Assembly (NCBI GenBank): GCA_935421135.1
Contig: OW285189.1
Span: 18,912,298-18,976,297, forward strand
Source of the DNA: Bugulina stolonifera
Lineage: Eukaryota > Bryozoa > Gymnolaemata > Cheilostomatida > Bugulidae
Length of the DNA stretch: 64,000 nucleotides
Direction of reading: 5' to 3'
Under the pieces are notes generated by a model that worked only from the letters and a program-made list of their open reading frames with translations, did no database searches and had not been told where the DNA came from. The translations under genes were made by a program, and so were the position numbers. Below are positions 15,521 to 27,500 of the stretch, in pieces (within the stretch, counting starts at the first letter, position 1; the number at the start of each line of letters is the position of its first letter).

Positions 15521-18500
15521 CAGTAGTAATCATCTAAGACAACAGTTTCTCTGCTGGATGCGTGTGAGACGTAGTAGATATAAAGAATTGTTATTATTTT
15601 TTTGGCAACGATAGTGAATTGATGGCCCATATGCAAGTATAAGTTAGTAGTTACATCAATATATGGAAATTGTTTAATAAACAATGTACTGATGCCTGCC
15701 AGTACAAGATAAACAGTCCAAATTGTAATGTCACATTATAGGGGCTACTTCAAAAATGTTACAAGGTGGGGTTGATATCTTGCAATAAGGTTTCAAGGGA
15801 AACCAATCCCACTTGTGTAGATCTGCAGGTAGTCATATTAATAATTATACGAGCAACAACATACTGCCAGGGTTCCAACGTAATTGTGCAGTGAATGTAT
15901 TATCCTGACAATGTGGGTGAATTTGCACGTCAACATACTATAATAGGAAATTGTCCCTTCACTGCTCTAAATGTTGTAAGAGAAGATAACTTCGGGGATG
16001 ATGGCAAGTTAGGGTATTAGTGCCATCACCATGTTAGCCCAATACTTGAGTAGATATAATAACTAAACATTAGGTCTTCTGCTGGTTTAGATGTACAACA
16101 GCACTGACAATGGTAATAACAAGTACCATATGAAAATCAAAGTAACAGTAACTTCATTGCAGCTATCCAATACCCTTCAATGGTCAAATATTTGCCACAC
16201 GAGCAAAATAAACACATTGTAGATTCTTACAGGCCTTCTGGAGTACTTCTTCTCAAGTCCTGCCTCACCCAATAAATAGCAGCCAATGGTACGTCAAATC
16301 CCTGAGCCTCCAGTGAAGACACTCTAACAGGGTTTGTACCACGGAAAGATTGACCAAATGATATTAGTCCATTTGTTGATGTCTACAAGGAAAATAAATT
16401 AGTATAATCCATTGAACTATTAATAAGTAAATGCTAAATGCAGTGCTAGCACATTACTATATAGTAGCGATTCAGTATGGTAGTATCAAGGTTGTATTTA
16501 TTTATTTACATAATATATAAATGAATTAAAAGATACCATAGGGTGATTGAAGGAAAGAGTATAAGGGGCTGATAATGTAAAATAAAGGACTAAAGGTGAG
16601 CACTAAGAATATATGGAAGGCCTGTTAATCATAGTGCTGTCGTACACACAAGCGTATGTAATAGGATATTATTATATAAGGGACTGACATTGAGGACTAA
16701 ACCATTAATATGATACCCAAATCATAATTGTGTAAACCAACAATTGCATTATTTCTATACACTTGGTTTCACAATTTTCAATCTATTATTGATAATTTCT
16801 CAAAATTAAAGATAGTTGCACATCATAATCATACTGCTAATGTTGATATTGTAACCTGCTTGCCACATACCACTAACACAGCACCCAAACTGAATCCCTT
16901 GCATAACAGCGGCCATGACAGTTTCTATTTAAAATGACATAAATAGGACTTACGTAGAAGTTGGTGTATCTCCTTTCTCCGAATGGTATCCCGTCTGGTA
17001 GAACTGTAGAAGGAACTACAGTTTCATACGTCAAGTCATGAACGTCGTTGACACATCGACTATTTCCTATCGGACTATCCGGGACAATAGTGACCGCTGT
17101 AGTAGAGTATTATACAATTACCACTGTTATTACAGTAATGTGATGTCCTCATTATAACATGCGTACATTGCACAATCAGATACGATGTACACTGTACATG
17201 GAAGTACATGTGTATTGAAACTGAAACTAGCAACAGTGAATTTACACTGGTTAGTTGATAAATTATTGGTGAACCCCCCCCCCCCCTCTCCCCCCACTCC
17301 CATATAATATGGATTGTGGATACAGAAGCTCAAAAACTATTAACGTTGTAAGATTCTGCTGTGACAACAATGATTAAACCCGCTACATTCCTCTGTTTTA
17401 TCTTGTTCTGTTTCAGTAATGACTAGAATTAACTAGCAGGCAGAGTTTGTTTACTAGTTACACATTGAGGATATATGGTAATGGTAGAAACTACAGTGTG
17501 CAATGTTCAAGTAACTCTACACCAACACATTGCCGTTGCAGACGTTTTGGTTTAGAATTAAAATTGAATTTGGGTGTATAATCAGTGCATAGCCTATGGG
17601 GATTGTAGATACTTACTTGTACAGCTAGAGTTAGATGTAGCACCCAATTCACTGGTTACCTGACCGGATGGACAGGAGAGACAACTTAGCTGATTCTCCA
17701 AAGGTTGGTAAGTACCTATTGGACACTTTTCACATGCTGAGTGATCATCTGTTGGCTGCCAACCCGCTGGACACAGTCCTGTTAGAGTAATCAAGTTGGC
17801 AGTCAGCTTTGGTAGTAATGGATTTCAAAGAAGCCTGTCATACTAGCTGTATAACAGGCTGCATTAACATCTCCAAAGTAAAAAACGTTACGAAAAGTGA
17901 ACTGACATACACAAGCTATGACTATGACTATTTGTTATTCCACCAATCAAATAGCGATTTAGAATGATTACAGCTGAATCTGATTTGATGTTGCAACAGT
18001 GTAGTTAGTATTTCTGATTATACCTTCATTGAGTATTCATCAGCCACCTAATCAGACTCATCAAAATAAAACATTATTAAAAGAATTAGATAAGAAATTA
18101 TATCACATTTAAATGGTAGAATTATAGCTTACGTGTGCACACGTATCCATCACCCTGGTACTCTGCATCACAGACACAGCTGTAAGTACCTCCACCACTC
18201 TTCTCACAAGTTGCGTACCGAGAACAGACTATCTGGTTGATAGTAATAGAATCTGTGGCATCACAAGTCTGTTCAGTGGAACATGTGCTGTCAACCCATG
18301 AGTCACCGATCTAAAGTAAACTATACACATGAAAGACAGCTTCTCGCATATAAATACCACAAAATTTTACAAAATGATATTGACGAATTATTCTATCTAA
18401 CAATTAACATGGGTATTAAACACATGAACTCCGTCAGCAAATAAAGATTTAATTTATATACATGTATAAACAGGGTATAAAATATATATAATTATATATA

Positions 18501-21500
18501 AATTAATTAAGAATGGTCTGAGAAGAGTTCCATTTTATTCAGACTGGATTTAATTTCAGAATATAAGCTTAAAAGTGATCCAGGAAAAACCAGTATAAAT
18601 GTCTGTTGTTGGAGAATAAATGCGATCATCAGTAAGGAGAAGCTACATACTGTGTGATTTACTAACTAACCATATAATATGAGCCATCGCTAGAATCAGT
18701 ACAGCCACACACACTTTGATCGACACATTGGTAGCTGCCATCTTTGAACTGTCCAGTGGGACAAGCACAGCCGTCCCTGTTGTCCAGCTGGCATATATCA
18801 GAAGGTAGACCACACACATTGGGACATTTGGGACCTGTGAATGTGTAGCTGGTATCTCCAGAGCATGTTAGATCTGTAACAGAGGAGTAGATTATAGAGT
18901 TAACAGTAGTATCATGCAATATAGGGTGGAGTAGGGCTGGACTGGTACTGAAGGAATTGGTTCAGCACTATTACACATGCTCGTCATCCAGTACCATGTT
19001 TAGACAAGGCTAGTGTAGTACCAAAAACTGAACGACTAGTAAATTAGCCCACATTTGAATCAGAAACATTAGAAATTCCTCCATACTGTTGAGAAACGTT
19101 GGCAATTTTTCATTCCCCAAAACTGCTCTCGGTATTTTCATTCCTACAAAGTATGTGAGGCATACACTTCCACTCTACCTAGGAATCGTAAAACACCAAC
19201 ACAGAAAGTCCCATTGTGACCAGATTTTACAAAAACCAAGTGACACTGGTATTTAAACCAACAGAAAAATTTTTAAAAAATATTTTCCATTTGTGCACCT
19301 AAGCACGGCTTTTCTGGAGAGTATTTCTACTTGTTGGGTGCGTAAGGATGAAGGAATAGTTGCTAGATACAAGTGCACCACAGTACATCATTCGCACATA
19401 CATGTATGTGGTTATCAAATTTTGCAATGGTCATGCAGTTGCGTAGAATAATATAAAAATAGCACTATTTAAAATTATTATTCATATTTTCACCAAGGTG
19501 TATTAAGATTATATTACTTAGCATTGCATTGTTGTGAGATGTACGTAATAAACAATAAGTAATTCCATTCAACAAAACCTGTGTAGTCTAAAAATATCAA
19601 TGGATACAATCACAAACTTATACCTACATGTATTTGAATCATATACAATATAACAATACAATGATGAGAGTAATTGTACTGGTGAAATCTGTATAAATAC
19701 ATGTAGGTGTAGGTAAAGCAGCATAAGCCACAAAGCCTGCTTTACATTCCTCTCCTGTAATCAACTGTGGTAGGTAAACATAAGAAGACAAGAGTCATGC
19801 TTGAAGTTGATTAGATACATACATAGATAACCAAGTTCTGAGAGAAGGGTAGTGTCCCACTATTGTAAAAACATATTCTAACCAATAAGTGGTTTATCAC
19901 TCATAAGATACATTGTAGATGTTATCTCCACCTAGCGAATCAATCGACAACCTATTAATTCCTCATGTTTTATCAGATAAAACTGAAAAGGGTCGGTTCC
20001 TAAAAATGCTTGCCACACCCATGTATTGAGTAAATAACTGCCAAACACAGATCGGCTTACAGAAGTGAAAGATCCGATAACCCAGGGTTTAGGGAGAAAC
20101 ACTTTCAACTGCAGCCACCAGCTCTAGTAGTTACATGGCAAAAACATTCCGAAATAGGTGAGCATGTCGATGGAGGACTAAAAGATTTTATCTCTAGCCT
20201 AACCTAATGTAATACAGGTAAATATTTGCCAACGATGACGTTATGCCCAGATATACAGATTCTATGATACCATGATACCAGCTCTACATGTACATGTACA
20301 TGTGGGTGTATGCAGATACTTACGGTGTATCAATACATGGACCTGCGTAGACTAATACATATATCTCGAGTTTCATTGGGTGTAGCCGCAGTTGGAAGGC
20401 AACAGTTTGATTATCATATACCAGCTGAGCTAATACAATCCGCCTTATTGGTTACAGAATACTTCATAGTTCACGAAACACCAAGTTTCAAATTTCAGAA
20501 TTTTACTGGCTACATGAATAGTATTATTCCACATAGTGTATAACAGTAACGGGTGGCAAGAAGTGAGGCATCGGTTACAATAGCTTCAGTTTAAATTTAA
20601 CTTATTTTATCACTGCATGAAGGGGTTAATCTACAGTGACTACCGTCTGCAGTGTGAGACAGGCTCTTTACAAGTCGCATACTACGCTTAGGTTCCTATG
20701 TTACATCAGACCTAACCTATTCATCTTACGCTTCAGTAATTAATAATTCACGACATAGTTAAAATATAGCAAAGACTGCTGCACTGGAAGTGGTCAACAA
20801 TACACATGTAGGCCAGCAGTATCTTGTGAAACCTAGGTCCCATGTACATTGTATAATACAGTATAATATCACACATTGTGCAGCTGAAACAGTAAAATTA
20901 TCACCAGTTGACCAACCATTGCTCATTGGGCACAAGTCCATGGAACACAACATTTTAATTAATGCACAACCTGAACAAACAAAACATATAAAAACATATT
21001 TTGAGTAAAACAAAAGGTAGAATAAGAACTGCTGACTTTTAAACAATGTTTATACACTTTGACGATATAAAACAACCACACCTAACCAAAGTGGTATTTG
21101 GTGTTTGATTAACAGTAAAACTACACTCTGAAGTTGAATATAAGCATACCATTAAATTTACATAACGTTGAGACACCACATTCCTACTGACACTAAATAA
21201 ATATACAATCCAAACCCTATACACATTACATACAATGTAGATAATATATGATTTTTGGAGTTATACACAAATATTTTCAATCTGAAAACCAAAATTAATC
21301 TGAGGATAGAAAATCTAGTAAATAAACATCTGTCACAGAAAAGCTATTTCAGATTAGGAGGATGTGAAACATCTAATCTATTAGATTGGGTTTCCGACCA
21401 CCTAATAGATACGATGATGATCACTAAACCTGGTGAAAGCAAGTGATCACAATCAGCTAATTAAATCACACGTTGTGTTTTTGACACACATTGCAATGTT

Positions 21501-24500
21501 TGTGTGGTGCGAATATCATTGTCAATATCAAGTGTATCAATACGTACATATACGCATACATATACGTATACGTATACATATACATATACAAAAGCACATG
21601 TACATGTAGTAGACAAGCACATATGTTACAAAAGCTGGCCCAGGTATTAGGTGCTACAATATAGGCATAGGCCTACCTGCTTCATAATCAGCTCTCCATG
21701 ACGAAAATTCATGTCCAAGTGCCCTACAAGAGTCTACAAACACCTCGGCAACTCTGTTAACTGCTTCTTTAGCTGTAGTTCTGTTGTATTCACATTCACC
21801 TAGCAATCAAATTAATGAATCATTAGTCCTCACCAGATTGGATTGGCATTTAGCCCCAGTTCCACTTTCCCAAAATAGATAGGGGCAGGCTATCCAGTAC
21901 ACCGTAGTATTTAATCTGTTACAGTCAGGTGATCCATGATGCCATTTCGGTCTTACAAAGAGATTCAAGAAGTTTGCTCTTGTGTTTCGTTTAGGCCATT
22001 CTGAATTAAAAACCCTCCACTGGAGTTATTGGGCAATTTACAATTGACTGCAGAAATTTCCAAGTTTCACTTAGGAAAGTTTGGAACCCAGGCTACCAAT
22101 GACAGCTAAGCCACCAATGGTAAAATCCCATACCCTGAAGAGAGAGGCAAGAAATTTTGGCTTCATTACAAACAAGATGGAGCAACCATTACAGGCATTG
22201 CTACAAAAACAAGATGATTTCGACAAAGGATTCAGTGAACAGATTATGTAAACTTTGATCAAAGCAAGGCTTTTATGTATGCAATATGAATAGAGATTTA
22301 ACTACGCATCATGAGGTAACTTTAAATGATAAAATGAAATTTTTTTATTATTATTTGTTCCGTTCAACAAAAATACAAAAACATTAAGCACCAGTCTCTC
22401 CACAAGATAGTTAGAACTGTTTTGAAATGTGATGGAGGCATTCTCTATTCAATGAAAGTTCGTGCAATAGTCAACTGCTAGTTGACTATTTACTTAATTG
22501 TGTTTCGAGGGGGGAGGGGGGAGGGGGTAGGAAGTTTAAACCTGACAGCATATAGATATCACCTTTCCATATACACGGCCCTACTAATGATAAGTGATTG
22601 ACCTCATATTTGCGATATCTATAGCAAATGCTAAATGATTAACTTTCCAAAGTCATGGATTAGATGGAAACAAAATTGTTGCCAATATCAAGCGTATAAA
22701 ACAAATATTTTACAGATTATAGTTTATAATTCGCATTTAAATCTTATTCATAATCTTAGTCAACCAGTAGCTGTGTTAGATGATAGACTGTGTGACATCA
22801 TGCTACTACCGCGCCCCTCCTCGTCCTCTCCTTCCGTCCTTACCATGAAGTTTAGACTCACCTGAATCAAGACAGCCACTGCCGATCATCACATCACTGG
22901 AAGCTGTTAGATAGTTCTCACAGAAGTCGTAGATACACATCTCTTGGAATGTCTGTGCTAAGTCAGGCTGGGCAGTAATACAGGATTGAAAGTCGGTAGA
23001 CATGGCGGTATCATATACCCCGCAGTATAAAGGTGCGATTATATCAATGGAAACGTTGAAATTGAATAAATCTACACAGTCAGAGTGTGTGAATGCAATG
23101 ACATCTGAACTAGACTGACATCCTCTACAAAATATTAATACAGACATCAAATGTCTGTATTTCAATCACAGTCTTTCTGAGAATATGCAACTCAAGTGAT
23201 TTCTCAATCTACGTAATTGGCTATATCAATAGGTTGACAGCTTACACAGGGCTCTCAACTACTCGGATTAAATCCAAATTGTTCGGATTTGGCCTTTCCC
23301 TTTGGGCATTCGGACGGATTTCCATATTTTCCACTCACTGTTCGGATTTTGCTATTGTGTTAGGGTTTGTTACCAGTAGCTAAGAGAGTACTCCCTTTGC
23401 TAGTAGGCTAACTAGCACCAAAGCCATACACAAACAAAGTCTGTCCAATGGAATCAATAGGGGGTTGAGAGGTTGCTTACCTAGTCTATTTAATTTTTGA
23501 ATCAAATGGATGTCTAATGTATTTTCCAGTCTGATATTAATAGGTTTTACAAAATAACACATAAGAGATATGTGATTGTATATGTTGCAAATATTTTTGT
23601 GTTAGAAAGTCCCAAGTACTACTGTTTACCCACAAATATATAGCATTTTAGATATTGACAAGAAAACAAGGGAGACAAGTCAAAACATCTCAAACATTTG
23701 CATGCACTGTGTACCCACCTCATTTGTTCCACTTCCACTTGGAGCCATACAGATATAGGCTATATCTGTATTTTGTTTAAATCTATATTATGGTGTCATA
23801 TAGTTATCTGTTATTGTATATATACACAATATTCTCCACTATCTCCACCACCTACATCTACTCTGTACATGTATATACTGTATGCCCTATTTGTATCTTT
23901 GTTTGTTCTACCAAATAAATACACACAAGTTGCATGTTCCAACCTCTACCAAGCACAGCACATTTTAAGCAAAATATGACCAGAATTGCATGAACTGGTG
24001 CCATTTTAGATGGCACGGTTAAAAAAATTTCAAATGCGGGAGGGCGCTCCGCCGCCCCTCCCGCGCCCCTCCAGGCAGCATGCTTCACAGGCTGGTGGGG
24101 CCTCTGGCTACGCAGTGGCATCTTTTTCCTCAATTCAACATTTTATTAGGATTTTTCACTTTATCAAGTTGAGAGCCCTGGCTTACATATCAATTTTATT
24201 ACTTTCTAATAAGTAGAAATAACTACTGACTATCAACTCCGAATCAACTTCTAACCCTTCACTAAAATTAAACTAAACAAATTGTGGAGTAATAAATGGC
24301 TTACAAGACATCATTCTGTGCCATGAGATAAGAGCCAGCAATGGCCGCCCCTTGTTCTGGGAGGGACAGCGTTGAAACATCGATACCATCTGCAGTTCTG
24401 AGGTCATTGATGGGATCATCATCAAAGTTACCACATAGACCGCAGAGTTTCCCCTTGTAAGAGTCTGGCAAATTCACTCTCACTGCAGACGATGGTGATA

Positions 24501-27500
24501 TAGACACTATAACACTCTACAAAATATAACAAAGTCAAAACTCTTTACTGGTATCATGTCTGGTGGGTTTACAGAGAAATAATCTTCAAGTATACAACCA
24601 TATACATGCACATGGTCATCATAAAATGTACACAATGGGTCTCAGTCGTAGCAGAAGTAAACACAGGACATACCTCTGTAGCATTTGTTAAGGGATCGGT
24701 TACATGTATGGCAGCGGATTTTCCCGATGTACCTGTGTATATCATAAGCTCAAAGTTGGCTGCTAGCAGGTTTGTTACTGGCTTGCCATCCACCTACAAT
24801 ACACAATGTGAATGTATTACACAACATAGGACAGGGAATGACCGATTCAGTAGCAAGATGCTCATATCTTTCAAACCAGCACATACCTCTGATGGCATTG
24901 TCACTAATATGGTCAAGTCGTCTTCTCTTACCCCTTTTGGCAGATGCACTGTAAACCTAGTAACTGTGACCATCTCATAGAATTTAACCGGATAGTGAAA
25001 ATAAATTCTAGTATTACTGTCTGTGACTGGTTGTAATATTAGACTCACATTAATACATCTTTTAAGATACTATTACCCAAGTTAATACATAAAAATATAA
25101 TGTATTGATCATATCAAAATTTAGACTCAAGATGTGAGCAGTACGACTGTAGCAGTAGATAATACAAGAAACCACTAGCTCATAAAAGAGTGACTTATTA
25201 TCACGCTAATAATATATTATGTTAAATTGAATTCAAAACATCAGGATGAAAATCTATTTACTAGCTTTGTTATTTAATTCCCCGTAGGATAGGCCATTGT
25301 GAATCCAAAAAGAGTGACATGTACATGTTAATCAATGTTGCCCGCTACTGTTAATAATAATAATATATATCTACAGCCAAGAGAGAAATGGTCTCAAGAT
25401 GGTATACACAATTTAAAGTAAACTAAAACAACAAAGGGTGTAATATTTAGTGCTAACACTACTGCACAAACACGACTTAATATCGATTTCATAATAGAAA
25501 GGAGATTATAATATTTCAATTCAAAAAACTAAATTATGACATTTGAATAGGTAAATTGATTAGAATATTAACTTCTGCAAATAATAACCTTATAGCAAAC
25601 ATTTACAAATGGTGTGTCCCCCTGTTTGAATGAACAAGCATCACCCAATGTAGGAAACATTGTATGTAGAACCAATCCATAACATTAGTATCTGCTACAG
25701 TTTTCCACAAAAGTATAAAAGTACAAAATTTAATTATTCCATAATTTTGAGCCATTATATCTCATTCCAATTGTGTAAATTGAGAATTAGTTTTTAGGCG
25801 TTGGCATATTCTGTAAAGAAAATAATAAAAATTCAATCCTCACAAAATCCAACAAAGCATCATTGAATTTTTTAAATAACATGGCATGCTACATCTTGTA
25901 AGGACAATAATAGCGCCAACTCATTTTACCCGACAGGCAAATTCTTGGGTGGTTGGGTTTTCCTTCACAACCTTTCATCAGCAGCCAATAGGCTGTCATG
26001 TATCTGTCATTAGTAGATCGCGTAGCGCGATAAACCTACCAGTTGAGTATAATATGATATGTGATGCATGTAGGCTGATACATCATCACCTAGCTGAACA
26101 ACCGTATCAATAGTTTATATGCATATTGGGTTTCAAAATGTAACCCACCCAAAACACAGAATGACTAATGTCAATACACAGGAAACAACCGAGTGTGTGT
26201 GGACTATGATTCCTAATGTTGATGTGTAGGTAATTTATAAGTTAACAAAATTACGCAAAAAATTATGCAATCCGTCATTTTAAAAATTTGCTTGAGTATG
26301 CCATTATGTAAAAAGAAAACACAGCCTAGCTAATCGTGATATGGTATTGAGACTAGCTAATCGTGATATGGTATTGAGACTGGCTAATCGTGATATGGTA
26401 TTGAGACTGGCTAATCGTGATATGGTATTGAGACTGGCTAATCGTGATATGGTATTGAGACTAGCTAATCGTGATATGGTATTGAGACTAGCTAATCGTG
26501 ATATGGTATTGAGACTGGTCAAACCTGTGTCGACTGTTGAGTAAGTCATGCTGGGTCAAACTAGATTGGGCAAGTAGGTAATAGTTATAAAACACTGACT
26601 GATACTCCATTAGCAAAGAAAAAAAACTAAAATTGAATCACCTGATTTTAGGCCTTAGGTTTAATAAATAACCAACTGTTTTGGAAACTATGTTAAGCAT
26701 AAAACACGGAGCTACGTTATTGTATTTGATAAAAAAATAAAATAACCTGATAGTTATCTCCCCTGAATCTTACCGTTGCTGTTTGATCATCGCACAGCAA
26801 GACTGTAGAGCTAGCGTATAGTATCTGCACACAGCTGACTCTTGATACATCATCTACCATTACATTCTGTAGAGATATCTGTAGCTGGGCTGGAACCTTC
26901 ACACCAGCTGGGCAAGTGGAAACCAGTGCAAAATTACATTTGCTACTAATATCTATGCGTTGCCTATCAAATGTGAGGATGTGTTCCGTTCCAAACGCAT
27001 AGCAGCTGGTGTGTAACTGACAATCACGTGCTGCAAATATTAGAACAAAGATTGGCATCAAAAATGAAGCAAATAGAAATTATAATAATAGTTCAAGTAA
27101 TGACAACTCCAAGCTGGGATAATACTCATAGAACACTAACATAGCAACTGACATTGCCATTTGAAAGTGCTAAGTTATTACTAAGGAATCAAAGAACCGC
27201 ATTTTCAGAGAATGATCAAATATTACATGTATAGTCATAACATCACACTGCTTACAAAGACCTATCATACCAACGTTCTGCCGCTATTAATTCACCATAA
27301 AGTTGATTAAAATAGATGGAACCACAGGAATTGTGTAGCAGACCTATCTGATAGGCCGTCCTGTCTAAGAAAAAATGGTGAGAACTGAACCTTAGTGGTA
27401 ATTATTACAAGCTTAAAGGCTCGGCTACACTCGAAGCCGTTTGTTCATTTTCAACCGACGGAGCGCCGTTCTTGGGAAAATGTGCACACCGTTATTGTTA

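Noticed and set aside
15097..15684. 195-codon minus-strand frame with a long tyrosine run
   Set aside because: Only 15244-15463 is exon. The rest reads through the microsatellite and intron sequence.
19700..19760. Exon-like minus-strand stretch ([14 protein letters not shown]) after a CAG acceptor
   Set aside because: Exons 7 and 8 join perfectly without it and complete the TIL module, so it is not needed and no donor is convincing.
23698..24216. Several overlapping frames on both strands near 23.7-24.2 kb
   Set aside because: They lie within the hAT MITE and show no transposase similarity.
24606..24980. 124-codon plus-strand frame
   Set aside because: It is antisense to two VWD exons of the giant gene, whose protein similarity is clear.
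26304..26549. Open frames on both strands with nine-residue repeats
   Set aside because: They are produced by the 27-bp minisatellite in an intron, with no splice or family support.
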